Assembly: GCF_000516985.1 (NCBI RefSeq)
Contig: NW_006917096.1
Location: forward strand, 434,001 to 498,000
DNA: 64,000 bases
Source of the DNA: Pestalotiopsis fici W106-1
Taxonomy: Eukaryota; Ascomycota; Sordariomycetes; Amphisphaeriales; Sporocadaceae
Reading direction: 5' to 3'
Shown piece after piece: positions 33,301 to 45,464 of the stretch (the stretch's first letter is position 1; every line of letters begins with the position of its first letter). Position numbers and translations under genes: made by a program. A model generated the notes under the pieces. The model was not told the origin of the DNA. It did not search any database and saw nothing but the letters and a program-made list of their open reading frames with translations.

Positions 33301-36300
33301 GTGTCCAAGTAACAAGGGCCTCTTATCGGGATCCCGCAAAACCCAATTCGCACGTCTGAGACCCTCCCCGAGAATTCTGTACGTATTCGGAGGCACAACA
33401 AACGTCTCCTCGAAAGGGTCAGTGCAAGAGACAGAGACAGGAAGGATGTTTGGGTTGACGATCATCTTAGAGGTCAACTGTTAAGTTGGGAAGCATAGCC
33501 AGCTAATAGCTAAAGAAGGGCGACGGCGAGCCTCTTCCCATGACTTTGCATCTCACCATCATCATAACCGGCGTCATCATCTAAGCCAATCCCACAAGTG
33601 CACAGCCTGTTCCATTTTTACAGCTATCAACGACGTTGCATCGAAGAGGAGGGCGATAGCAAGAAGGTTACTTAGCTGCAAGACGAAGTTTGCGCCTTGT
33701 TGTCACTTGCGGCAACTTTCTTTACAACTTGGCTTTGCACCGGGCTCAACACTGCATGGCAATCACAAGCCCCGACGGTTATCAGTCATTTCAGTCCATG
33801 ACAACAAAAAAACAGTTGCAACATACAGACTATCGAATTCTGAACGTGGGAGGTTTCACTGCAGAGCAGTAAACGATCGATACCACCGATACGACAGTCT
33901 ACCGCGGAGCTCGTCATAATTCGCGGCAAATAAAGAGGTTCTGACGCAAAGTTCTCCACGAATACGAAAGGGCTGCGCCGAAAAAAGACAGTCAAACAAC
34001 CAGCCCAACTTGGCAGAGGCGACAACTGGTAGACTGGCAATTCCCGGCAGCGCGTATCAGTTCCTGGATCGGCATTAGCGGGGTCTTTTACCCTGCAGTC
34101 TAGAGCTGCAGACCCGCTAATCGGCCCCAACCCATCCGAACGCTACCTGCTTAGCAGCTCCAGCAGGCGCGGCAGCCAAGCAACCCAAGCAAAAGCCGCT
34201 CTCACCAGAGAGATCAAGATCAACGATCTGGGAGTGATTCGTCGACCAAGAAGCAGAAAAGAAGCTCGAGAGAAGAACAAGCAGCAGCAGCAGTGCGCAT
34301 TATCAACAAGCAGCTTTCGAGGCTACGTCAAAAGGAATTGGTGTGAAACTAAAACCAAGCCATTCTACACAACATATCTCCTTTCGTCTTTTGGCGCCAG
34401 AAGAGTCTTTTTGGAGAGTTTTTGGTTTTCCCCTCCGTCTGCTGTGAGCTCCTGGAATCCCGAATACAACGGGCAGGCACTGCAATCTTTGGTTGCATCA
34501 CTGCACGCTCTGCCGGATCTCATTGATTCGCTTTTGCCGCATCCAAAGGTTTCCCTCTTTACTATTTCCTATCAATCGTTGCATCCAAAACCGTGGAAAG
34601 TCATCGTCACCAGTCAGCATCGGCAAACCCACCCAACTAAAGCCATCAGTCATTCATTCAGTCAAATTCCTTATTTTCCATTTTCCCTGAATCAACACCA
34701 TTCATCTCACACAGTCGAGAGAAAACCTCTACCTTTGTACCGAGGCGAATACATTACTCGCATACCGGTACAAGTAGAAACCACTACCGGCTTACTGCTT
34801 AGCGGGCTACAACATTTATTCACTTGGCACGCCGCGAAGCCCAGGCACAGCACAGCACCACTGCACTGCACTCCACGGCTGAACTCCTTGAAATAAATTC
34901 TGAATTGACCTGAAGATTGAACTGAACCCCTTGTCGTAAGCGACGGGCGCCATTTCGCCTTACTTGCGGCCAGCTCTGTTCTGCACTTGGCTTTGGATCA
35001 CCTACCTACATTAGGTGCTCAAAAGGCTGTCTTTGATTGTCAATGCGGAGATTGGCGACAGGGAATAGCAGCTCATCTCATCATTGCCCCCCCTGGAAGC
35101 TCTCATTCCCTCACTGCCTGGCTATTGGCTCCTTCTGCTGCTCGCCAAACCTGCAGCACTGACGCCCCGTCCCAAAATCTCCATTCACATAGCCTGCCTA
35201 TCCTACGCCGGGCTTGCTTTGGGCGACACCCGCCTGGTTTTGGCTGCTACCTGCTGAAGTCAATTCTCCTCTTTTTCCCTGCTTGCGACCGTCTCATTTG
35301 CAATCCCAGCTGGGAACTCCGGGCGTCATCGTCATCCTCCACCTTTGCCAGAGAGCAACACTGTTCTAGCTTTTTATTTACTTGTCCACACCATTAATTG
35401 GAATTGGATTGGGAACGGTTTTCTTTCCTGTAAGACACGGTCCCCAATTTGGCAACAACCTCCAACCTCCTGGATCAATCAGCGTTGGCTTGGCGCCTCT
35501 CTTCCTCTTTTGGGCCCGTTCTGTCGGTTTTCCTTCTCTGTCTCTTCCTCATCACACCCAAGTCAGCGAGACGAGACAACCGACCAGATCCGACACGAGG
35601 GGACACACTCAGCCACGCTTACTAGCGCCCGTCGGCCAATCGCCTCGGTCTCTCCCAGCAAAGCTTCCCAGCAGATCCCTGGTTGGCCAAGTTCGTGCTG
35701 CCGTGCATACACAGGTTGCATCCATAGTGCCGTCCGAGCCAGCCCATCACAAGACCCCCGACCAGCCCAAGAAGTGCCCCCAAAAAAAATCCAAAGCAGA
35801 CAGGAAAAAGACGCCAGTCCTGTTCTAGGCTACGTTACTCCGTACTTTGTGCAGGATCCTTCCCGTTTTCCTGCCTGGCTTGCCTTTTCCTCAAAATCCA
35901 TTCGACACTCTCTGTCCACTGTCTCGCTTTCTCAACGTCTCACATCGTCAACTTCGAAACACATCGCCAACTCAATCCACTTCGAGTTGCGCTTCTCTCG
36001 TCCAGTCTTTTTCTCCCAAAAAGACTGCGAGAAAGCCTAGGACGCTTGCCAAGGCTTTTCAAAAAGGTACGCAAACCACTGACTCTTTTTTTGCTGATCT
36101 CTTTCCCTATTGCTGCCCGTCTGTTTCGTCGTGATGCAGAGTCATGGCCCCAGTTGGTCAATCGCGACGTATGGTTGCCGCTCAGTTCCTGACACTAGTC
36201 GATTCACAACCGCCATTGCGCTCTGCCGTCGCTTGTCCATGATCAATGACTCTGCACACAACGGCATTCGCAATGTCTTCATTCTTGCTTTACTCAATTT

Positions 36301-36411
36301 CACATTGTCGTTGCTGTTATTGTTGCCCATTATCTATGCAAGTCGGCTAACAAGATGTCTCCTCGTCGCAGGCACTTCTCGGGAGTGAAAGGCGCAAGAC
36401 AGATATTGATC
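30382..36411. other. 6-kb gene-free stretch ending in a pyrimidine-rich leader
   Basis: No gene is supported. From about 33.9 kb the + strand is rich in C/T runs and poor in stop codons, which yields chance ORFs at 34234-34896 and 35345-36040. A likely 5'-UTR intron of the next gene runs from GTACGC at 36067 to GCAG at 36371, with branch GGCTAAC (36345-36351). No tRNA or transposase fragment is recognised. Confidence 0.5.
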
Positions 36412-37740
36412 ATGTCTTCGTCAAACGTTAACAGTACGGGCTCTGGCACTGCTGCTGCTGACCCGACAACCACGTCGGATTCGGCAGCGACTCCAACATC
36501 AAGTCTTGTTTCTACCACTGATGAGGAGACGTCTACTAACACACCTACCACCACAGCCACGGATGCGGCTTCCACCCCAGCCGATACTCCAACAACCACC
36601 ACTGCAAACACAACACCCATAACTACCAGTGACACGTCTACTTCAGAAACCAGTGAAACAACGTCGATAGAATCGACTACTTCAACAACAGATCCAACAA
36701 CGTCTGCGACGCCAACCACTACCTCAACCACCTCAACAAGTAGTACATCGGAAACTACATCTAGTAGCACAACCACCACGCCAACTTCAACTCCTACTAC
36801 TACTACTGCCCCTAGCACGACATCGACAAGCAGCCGTACTCCCTCGAGCACTGTCGTGACCACAGAGCTGACCTCATCGGCAAATGGAAGTACCACTGTA
36901 ATCGTGATTACCTCGACCAAGGCCGTTGACAACACTGCAACGACGGGAGGCGCCGGTTCCACATCAACTGCCGCCGATGGAAGTATTATTACGAATGGCT
37001 CCAACTCGGGCAGCAGCGGAGGACTCGACAGCGGAGGCAAGATCGCCGTTGCCGTCGTAGTTCCAATTGCGGCCGTGGCTCTCTTGGTTGTCGGTGCCAT
37101 CTTCCTGTGGAGGAAGCGAAAGCAGAGAAAGGATGCCGAGGAAGAGAGAAGGAAAGAGGTTGAGGACTACATTTACAACCCGAATGCCGACCCGACTCTG
37201 CCAGATGTTGGTAGCGCCGCAGGTGGTGCCTATGAGATGAAGGAAGATACCTCTTCGGGGTACCGTGGCTGGGGCTCCACTACCCTTGCCGGATCTACAG
37301 GACGTAAAGCATCAACTACCTTGTCCGGTGGTGCAGCAGGTGTGGCTTATTCGGACGGCACTCAATATGGCAACGTATCTGACACGAGATCAGGAGAACC
37401 ACTTATGAGCGACGGCTCTCACTCGCCAGAGGGAGAGATTCTTGGTGCCATGGGCCCATCAGCCGCCGACACTCGCGGCGGCAACGTACACCGTGGACCA
37501 TCTAACGCCTCGTCTTCATACAGCGCTGCAGGTCGTTCGGACGGTTCTGGCGATGTCGGAACTGGCGTGGCTTATGGCGGTCCAGGATACTACGACCAGT
37601 ATGGCAGCAACCCCTACGATACCGGCGCACCCGGTGGTGGTCAGCCCATCATCCGTGACAACCCAGCCCGACGCAACACACGAATCGAGAACCCCTCGCA
37701 CTACCCACAACAGAGCGCAGGCATTTCCCAGAACTTCTAG
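36412..37740 (+). CDS. Mid2-like cell wall stress sensor
   Basis: A predicted plasma-membrane mechanosensor. From the ATG at 36412 the product is 442 residues: a Ser/Thr-rich extracellular mucin-like region, a single helix (about 209-231, IAVAVVVPIAAVALLVVGAIF), a basic stop (WRKRKQRK) and a Gly/Ser/Tyr-rich cytosolic tail. An in-frame ATG at 36355 would add 19 residues, but it lies inside a probable 5'-UTR intron (36067-36371), so the downstream start is preferred. No cleavable signal peptide is seen with either start. Family knowledge: Mid2/Mtl1 proteins signal to Rho1 and the cell wall integrity MAP kinase pathway. The antisense Val-rich ORF is a shadow of the ACx/TCx repeats. Confidence 0.82.
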   Translation: MSSSNVNSTGSGTAAADPTTTSDSAATPTSSLVSTTDEETSTNTPTTTATDAASTPADTPTTTTANTTPITTSDTSTSETSETTSIESTTSTTDPTTSATPTTTSTTSTSSTSETTSSSTTTTPTSTPTTTTAPSTTSTSSRTPSSTVVTTELTSSANGSTTVIVITSTKAVDNTATTGGAGSTSTAADGSIITNGSNSGSSGGLDSGGKIAVAVVVPIAAVALLVVGAIFLWRKRKQRKDAEEERRKEVEDYIYNPNADPTLPDVGSAAGGAYEMKEDTSSGYRGWGSTTLAGSTGRKASTTLSGGAAGVAYSDGTQYGNVSDTRSGEPLMSDGSHSPEGEILGAMGPSAADTRGGNVHRGPSNASSSYSAAGRSDGSGDVGTGVAYGGPGYYDQYGSNPYDTGAPGGGQPIIRDNPARRNTRIENPSHYPQQSAGISQNF

Positions 37741-39734
37741 TAAAGCTCTGGTGCGAAAAGCTCTGTGCTCTTTTATTTTTCTTCGATCTTCTGAGATACC
37801 CCGAATTGGGTGGTTATTTTTCTGGCCGCCTGTTAATCAACCATTTGCCATAACAAGGCACATCGTACATCTTCATCACTGATTCTAGACACGGTGTTGG
37901 AGGTTACGTTTTTCCCACGGCCTAAACGGCTATTTTCTTTCCGATTCATTCTGAGCACATTCGCTCGTGATATGTACTCCGTATCTACGCTTTCGCGATA
38001 TGGCCGGAAACTTGCATGAGCACCCGAGATAAACCTTCGGGGAAAAAGTATATATTTCAAAGAGCTCACATTCCATTTCTGAGGGGGCGGGTCAAAAGCA
38101 ATCCACATAAGCGACTTACGAATTTTCCTTTTCTCAACAACTAATGCACATCGATGAGTCGTACTTTATTTTACGACGGTTGCAGGGGCTTCCTCTAGTA
38201 CAGTTACAAATGGTGCCAGCTTGCTGTGTTGTACTATGGAGATGTTGGTCAAGATGTAAGAGAAGGGCGTATTTCCATCAAATGAACAATCATGGCTCCC
38301 ATGCAAAAACCAAAGGGCTGAAGATGGACCAATGGATCTACGAGCTACATGGGCGGAATTTGAAGCAGTGTGACTATTGGTGAAATGCGTGTGGCGCGTA
38401 AAGTCACATTAGATAATTTCGAGGTGGTCTTGCAGATCAGGTGTCACGACGGGTCTTGCTAGTACACTGTGTAGGAGATATACTGAAGTGGAAGGCGTCT
38501 AATATACAATGCGCACAATTGTCCATAGAATAATGCAACAAGATTTGTTCTTTCGGAAATTTACAGGAACTAGCCCGTGACTCTGGTGTTTTGTAGGTGT
38601 ACGCGTTGGACACGCTGCCGTTTTCAGTAATATATCATTGTCGTTTGAATCGACATGATGCCTCGTTATTTGGCCTTGTTATCATGACTTACTCCGATGA
38701 ACTGTAGCTGCGTTCGTATATGCATCTCCAATCCCGTCACGAGCATTGCATTCCCACCACCGACTATATTAATCCACCGCTGCCAAACATTTCCTGTCTG
38801 CATTTTTGCTTCTTCTGAATCTTATTTTGTTTATCGCGTCTGTATGGATTCCATGGCCTCCTTGCTGGTCAACAACTAGGTGACTTCGGGTTGGGAAGGA
38901 GTAGCGGACCAATTTTGGTTTCCTTGCCTTGATTTGTTTTTTGATAGCTTGGAACCTCACGCCTTGTCACTGTTCTGGAAGAGGACCCCCAATTTTTGGA
39001 AGCAGGATGAAGAAGAAGAAATCAGGGAAATTTTAATGTTCTAAGCGACCACCTTGGGTCCATTGCATGTGTTACGCAGCGGTTGACCGCTCCATCTTGC
39101 CTCGAAATGTGGTGCAACATGCTTGTCCCGGTTGAGGCAAAGATTGGATCTATCTGTTGTTGTGGTATGTGGGTGATTCCGACATGTCCCAGAGCAAGCA
39201 ATTTCATACTTTGCCATACTGGAGATGATTTCATAAAATTCAGTGGTATGTCATGTATCTTCTATCATAGACACCTACTCTCCATGTGTATAAAGCGTGC
39301 TATTTCCAAGGAAACTCTCGTGTGAGTTATTGAGCAATGATGCATTTTTCTGCCCTTGTCACTGCTGTGTGATATCGACGTCTAATATGGCCATTCTTGC
39401 AAGGCAACGCAGCGAGCTCTTGTGTGAAAAAGCTTCATGGAGTCATTTTGACGGGGTGTATCTCATTCAGTTTTAACCCCTTCTACGTTCAAGTCATCAA
39501 GGACGAGAAACGTGTTGGGACCACTCATGGCCGCACTGACAACACATTTCCGTATATAGATGAGCAAGAACAACTCTCACACCATAACCATTACAAGCGC
39601 CCCTCGTATGGGATCGAAATTATATCAAAGTCAAATATTTGAGACGTATATTCATCATGGTCAAGTTGTGTAAAATTGCACAGTCTAGATGACGAAGCTC
39701 TGATTTGCATGCACTACATGAATGCATTTATTAA
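37741..39734. other. Intergenic between convergent Mid2-like and ARMH3-like genes
   Basis: About 2 kb of AT-richer 3'-3' spacer. ORFs are below 95 codons and unrecognised, and no repeat or RNA is noticed. Confidence 0.55.
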
Positions 39735-41930
39735 TTAAGCCTCCACCATAGTCTTGACATCGCCAACAGTGGCGCGCGCCATTTTCTTCAGCAGACTTCT
39801 CTCGTCCGCTTCTCGATATCTCTCCCAGCCGTCGAGGCCTTCCTTGGCCTGGATGCTCAGAGTTTCGTAGCCCTGCTTGATTAGATCCGTAACCTCGGAG
39901 CTGGTGAGGAGGTTCTTCTTGGATCCACCGGCATCTAGCATGGATTTGTAGTGTGTGCTCACGTTTATCAGGGTATCAATGGAGTTTGATGGCCGGTTTG
40001 AAAGACTGTACGTATCGCGGAACTTGGTGAGGACATCGCCACTTTCGACAATCTTGTAGAAGAGGTCGTCATATGCGGCGGGCGTAGGTAGAAACGCCTC
40101 GCCAGACGACAGTGACAGGGCCAATAGGTTGACCACCAGGTCTAGGAGTGTTTCGATCTGAGAAAGATCCTTCAGATCAGATGCATACGAGGTCAAGAAA
40201 CGAATCAGGGAAAGCAATGACCGGAAAAGTTCCGACCAGTGGTACTGGAGCCGTGTTCGAGAACGCGATAGATATGATATGATGCGCAGCATGATACCCG
40301 TGCATAGATTGTACAGACTGACGTCGAGTCGCCTGCGGAGATTGTGGTTGATACCGTCAACCATGGTGTCGAGGACGCACGTGGCCAAGATGCGCTCACC
40401 ACGCACAACAGGCAAATAGGGCGAGCGTTGTCGGCACAGGCGGACAGCAATCTTGCTTTCCTCGCCGCAAATCCTTTTGCACAAGAGCTGATCCTCAATG
40501 ACAAGTCTAAACACCATTAAGCTCAGGTGAGCATAATTAGTGGCTCGATTTGATAAAAAGGCATGCTGTAGCATATATGATGTCAAAGAAACCAGGCATG
40601 CTATAGGCTGCTCTTCACCCTTCTCGGCGGGCAGTGAAACCAAGTTGAAGCAAAAAAGCTTGTTGGCGTGCGCAAAGTCGTAGGTGCCCAGGAGAACAGC
40701 CGCATCTTCACCAGGACTGCAGTCGATTGTTAGTGACGCTGGATGGTGAGGACATGGATGGAGACTCACAGCTCAGAGAACATTTGTTTGGCTACTTCTG
40801 GGTCATAGACGGGTTTCTTTGGCGCAGCTCTGGCACCAGGGGTGATGGAGCCGAGCTTCAACATGCTAAGTGTAGAGGCCAGGGACCAGCCTTCGGGAAG
40901 ATCTTCCTGAATGTCTACATATCGATTACGCAGATTCCGGCACGTTTGACCAACACAGTGAATAATTTTCTGAATTGCCGCCTCGTTGACAAAGTCGTTC
41001 AGACGCAACTGGTAAGGGTTCTGGAATTCAAACTTGTTGTAATTGGCCAACAAGCCAAGCAGAGTGAATGGCTCCAGGACCCGTGCTGGTGTGTCAGAGT
41101 CTTGAATAAACTTCATAATGGCAGGGAACAGGTCCCGATGGATGAAGTATGTTAGAAGGCTTGTCTGGTAAGCCCCTGAGGTGATGGCTAGAACCACTTC
41201 AACGGCCTTCTGGCGCAAGTCCACTAGATTCACAATGTCTTAGACCATGTCCTGCAGGTCTAGGGCAGAACGTCTACTTACACGTGTCGGCATTGCGTAT
41301 GATGGCGTCTAGAGCGGCTACAAAGTCGGTGAATATCTGGTCGACATGATCGAGTCCGGCGAGCACAGCAATGATATCTGAGCTCGGGTTTGTGTATTTC
41401 TTAGGCAACACGGCAGAAAAGAATGTCGTCAAAGTCTGGTACCGGGTCAGGAAACCTTATATGGTCCATCATAGGGGGGTAGTGCGACGCACATCTAATG
41501 CATGCAGGCTTGCAGGCCCTGCTCCCTTCTTGAGGCACGCGACCGCTCTTGCGAATAGTTGCCTGGTCTGCGGATGTAAGGCGAGTAGGTCATCTGGGCT
41601 CAAGTCCCCTAATACTCGTTGAAGAGCCAATCGGTCTGGTCTTAGAAGGAAGAACTCGCGCCAGAAGCCCTCGGGCTTTTCAATATCGTTGTCGGGGTCG
41701 ACTTCGTCCTGGTGGTCATACGTATAGTCAGCGATTGCTGTACTTTTTGGCCGAGCTTGCGCAGCGCATATCGAGGCATACCTTGAACGCTCGAGTCAGT
41801 CTCGCCAGTTCTTTTGGTACACGATGGGTTTCTAGAGGTTTCGAACCTTGAATAGTGCTTCGTACAGCTGAACAATCTTCTGCTGGAAGACCTCAGGGCG
41901 CGCCTGTTGGGTCAGGGGAGACGCCTCCAT
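39735..41930 (-). CDS. Armadillo-like helical protein (ARMH3/C10orf76 family)
   Basis: Exons 41847-41930, 41493-41708, 41282-41435, 40770-41223 and 39735-40716 (minus strand) give 629 residues, all junctions in frame. The N-terminus VFQQKIVQLYEALFK, then PEGFWREFFLL, SSDIIAVLAGLDHVDQ, and the central LTYFIHRDLFPAIMKFI lead into the C-terminal DUF1741 region (DFAHANKLFCFNLVSLP, LDTMVDGINHNLRRRLDVSLY). The protein is helical throughout. Known: human ARMH3 binds PI4KB and GBF1 at the Golgi; a similar role in fungi is inferred. Uncertain point: intron 1 (41709-41846) contains a 30-nt segment that could be an extra exon, but the upstream intron would then be only 36 nt. Confidence 0.85.
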
Positions 41931-42908
41931 ATCTGCCAGCTGACTGTGGTCGATGCATGGAGGGAAGTCCGAAGAGGGAGGGAAAAGCGACAAGACAGCA
42001 CCCAGCAATGCCGCTTCAATTTATGGTTTTCAACCCGCTCGCGATAAGGGAAAAGAGAGAAAGAGTCAGGCGAAAAAAAAGAAAAGCACCCTGAGAGCAA
42101 TCGTCGAAACAGAATGCAAGCTTCTGCAACACCAGCTCTGACAATATTCCTAGCAGCTCTGCCAAACTGTCCTCTACGCAGCCGTTAACTTTTTGGCTGC
42201 TTCAGCCTCCACAGCGCTGGAACGGGCGCCGATTTAGTCAAGATAGGCACTGGTTTCCCACTAAGTTCAGTGCAATCGGCTGCTGCTATGGGCCGACACA
42301 CGGCGTCGCTGCTTCAGCCACGCAAGCACTAGAGTTCCAAGGCTCAACTGCAGGGTCTCGAATTAGAGGTGGGGCAGTTTCCAACAGTGCCCAGACGGAC
42401 GGCGGGGATTCTCTCTAGGCTCTGGAAACCTCCAGCTTTCACCCGACTTACCTAAGATAAGAACTGGGCCTGGATCAATAATAAGCCGTCCTCCCGATCA
42501 CGGGCTTTCACCACAAGCTACGGAAACTGCGAAAAAGGGCCAGGTCACACTGGCAGTCCCCGCTGACAAAAGAAGAGCCGTGGTTGGCTCCAAGCTGCTT
42601 AGCCGGGTCTCTCCGCCGCCAGTCTATGTCATCGGTTAAGGGACCTCTGGTTGGTGCTGTTGGTTGCTTTCAAAGCAAACATCGAATGATCAAAACTGCA
42701 CCACATATTCGTCTGCTTTCTTCAATCAGCCGCCACTCACTTTTGTCTGCAACACAATCAGTGTTTGTACCATTCGCAACTTGCACAACCTCGAGTCCCT
42801 CATAGTCGACGACATTCGTGCCGCGTTTTCTCAAATGCGCTCATAGCAAATCCGCCACAGCCTTTTCGATAGACTTTCGCACCCACCCACCCACCAGATT
42901 CGCCAACC
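41931..42908. other. Divergent promoter region of ARMH3-like gene and ISA1
   Basis: About 980 bp between head-to-head genes. Short ORFs only. Nothing else can be supported. Confidence 0.55.
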
Positions 42909-43686
42909 ATGAATGCGCCTCGGTTGGTGCTAGACAAGGCAGCGCCTTCGCTGCTCCTCAGCCGCCTCGCGCTGCCGACTTCGCGATCGTCGAGGCCTTG
43001 CCAGCACCTCTTGCGGCAGTTTTCACAGTCCAAATACTGGACTGCTTCCTCGGAGAAAATTTCGTCCACACCTTCGTATCAGCCCTATCCTCTTGCGAAG
43101 CCCACTGGACCTCGCAGCAACTTGCCAGAGAGCTCGATAGCAAGCCCGATACCACAAGTCCACGAGACAAGGCCGCCGCAGCCTGCCGTGACCCCCTCGG
43201 GTCCCAAGGAACCCTCGCCACAGACCGCAACCAGCTCGTCACTACCGGAGCAGGAGACCCAGAAGCCAAAGCCTGCGCCAGAGAGGAAGCGCAAGCTCAG
43301 ACCGCGCAAGGCAGCCATGAAGCTCACGCCGTCAGCTGTTGAGCATCTACGTGAGATGTTGGAAGGACCCGAACCCAAGATGATCAAGATCGGAGTTCGG
43401 AACAGAGGATGCAGTGGCCTGGCCTATCACCTGGACTGGGTGGATAAGGCTGGCCCATTTGACGAAACCGTCGAGCAAGATGGCGTCAAGGTCTTGATTG
43501 ACAGCAAGGCACTCTTTAGTATTATTGGAAGCGAGATGGACTGGATTGAGGACAAGCTCAGTCAGAGATTCACATTCAAGAATCCCAACATCAGTGAGTT
43601 GCAACCTTAGTCGTCATGAATTATCAATGGAACTAACATGGTGAACAGAGGAGGAATGCGGTTGCGGAGAGTCGTTTATGGTGTAA
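42909..43686 (+). CDS. ISA1: Mitochondrial iron-sulfur assembly protein Isa1
   Basis: Exons 42909-43593 and 43649-43686 give 240 residues. An A-type scaffold that matures [4Fe-4S] proteins in the mitochondrial matrix with Isa2 and Iba57. The N-terminal part is a presequence (LLLSRLALPTSRSSRPCQHLLRQF) followed by a Pro/Ser-rich linker. The A-type domain starts near 137 (MKLTPSAVEHLREML) with NRGCSGLAYHLDWV carrying the first conserved Cys. The last exon is only 38 nt and encodes EECGCGESF, the other two cluster-binding Cys. Without splicing, translation ends at ISELQP with those Cys missing. It is divergent from the ARMH3-like gene. Confidence 0.94.
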
Positions 43687-45464
43687 GATTGATAGTGGGC
43701 GGCACACAGCATAAAGATACCAATTTTTCTTTGCATAAGCATCGGCTGGCGTTTAGGGAAATCGAGCCTGGACGGCGGGCTTTTTGTACAACTATGGATT
43801 GCCGCCTTTTGAACCGGCATCACAGAGAAATGGAGGAAGGGAGCCTGTTGTCTTTCTGATCATGGACATGACTAGGCAAGAACGGAGCGTCTGACATTAT
43901 ATAAGAGGTGAAAAACACCTGCATGTTCAGTATATGTGGTTTCACTGAGCTCATGCATCAGACAGCCAGTAGATAATTAGTCACAACATTGCCGACTTGG
44001 CACTACAATCTTTGTGCCTTACTTTCAGTTCTTGTTCTTGAGCAAAAGCCATAGAACAGATAACAAGCTGTATCATCAAATGGCTAGTCATTCTCAAGGC
44101 TTGACAGGTCACAAGACTCGACTTTGCAAGTCACATAACAGCTTGATGAGCGAGTTCCGTTTCTAGAGTGAGCAGTGATATGCTACTAATATACTTTCTG
44201 CTTATCTTGATTCGCAACCGCTGAGAGCTTACTGTATCTATAATGGTTGACGAGTGGCTTCGGGATATTTTAGCCAACCACTCCATTATCGGAGAAAAAA
44301 AATTGTGCATAAATGGTCGACTCACACATTGTGTTTCTTTAATCGTCCCAAAAATAGCGGGATTTTGAATTGATCGACCAGGAATTACATCCACTGCAAT
44401 CAATCTTGGGAATTTAATTTACACCATCAGAACTGCGTCTCGGTCCACAAAGAACAAAAGAGCAAATACGACACCCCAGACGGACCCGGGTTGGCGCGCT
44501 GTCAAGCCCGCTAGGTAGGCGCCCGCTGTTGGCTATAGCGCTCTCGTCTTCTTTGCCCTGCTCAAATTAACGACCCATCCCAATGCTCCACCAACTGCCT
44601 AGTCTGGTAGAAGGCCTACGTACGATGCTCCTGTAAGATTGGAGAGGGTTTCAAACCTTTGGAGATCGGCAGCTACTCATAACTTTCAGTGAGGCTATCT
44701 GGCTCGGCAGACTATCGACGGATCACCGTTCAGGTCGGTGAGATGGAAAGGAAAAAGAACATTTGCCATTGTGCGCGATCGCGTTTTTTTCATTCATTTG
44801 AGGGGTTGATATATTGGATAATAAGCGAGCCAGAGACTTGTCTGCATACTAATACTTATTTATTGCCGACGCAGGCCACGCTGCGAACCAGCCGTTGAAA
44901 CTGGATCCGGCAGGTGGGTGGGTAATAACGAGCATGATGATAATGGGCTCGGGAGCACTTCTCATCACAGGGAACACCATGGAGATCGAGGGGGCACAAT
45001 TGCTAGTCTACCGCCCCTTTCTCCACCAAAATTCGGATGCGATGGACTCTCACTGGAATAATGAACATATTCATATCCTGGCTACAAGCTAAGTCACACG
45101 GACACTGCCCGCCTGTCCCCTCCTAGGCATTTGCGCCTACGCCGGAATTGGCCCAAGGAACGGCCTTGACGCCGGCCCTCGAGAGGATTCGTGATGATCC
45201 TTGTCGAATATGAGAATATACAAAAGCGAGGGCAGCCCGCCCACTGCCTCGTAACGTCTCTTTACAGTCGACCTCTTCTTGGCATCTGTCTTTGCTCGTT
45301 GCCGTATACTTGCAACTTGCTGTCCATTCTTTTATATGTTGTTTTAATTACAACATACAGTCACTCTTTATATTAAAAAAAAAACGCGCATGCTAACAAT
45401 CCTTTTATAATCGTTCCTTGTATATTGCCAGTCAAAAACAAATCTCCCAAAAAAGTCGATCATT
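43687..45464. other. Intergenic upstream of the ST-rich wall protein gene
   Basis: About 1.8 kb with no supported gene. An A-run near 45374-45384 and AT-rich leader precede the start codon. No repeat or RNA is recognised. Confidence 0.55.

Noticed and set aside
33253..33477. 74-codon minus-strand ORF
   Set aside because: No domain, no plausible continuation by splicing and no neighbouring exon; isolated in a gene-free region.
34234..34896. 220-codon ORF on the + strand
   Set aside because: It lies in C/T-rich, stop-poor leader DNA and encodes a low-complexity Ser/Pro/His protein with no domain; the flanking DNA has the same composition.
35345..36040. 231-codon ORF on the + strand
   Set aside because: Same pyrimidine-rich leader as the previous ORF, with an overlapping 148-codon ORF in another frame; judged a chance reading.
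36330..37100. 256-codon Val-rich antisense ORF
   Set aside because: It is the mirror of the Thr/Ser codon repeats of the Mid2-like gene, so the apparent protein is a frame shadow.
41750..41820. Possible extra 30-nt exon in the ARMH3-like gene
   Set aside because: The segment between GTTCGA and GTATGC can be read as an in-frame exon, but the preceding intron would be only 36 nt with no branch point.
42818..43342. 174-codon + strand ORF overlapping ISA1
   Set aside because: It runs out of frame over the ISA1 presequence and linker and has no domain; ISA1 explains the DNA.
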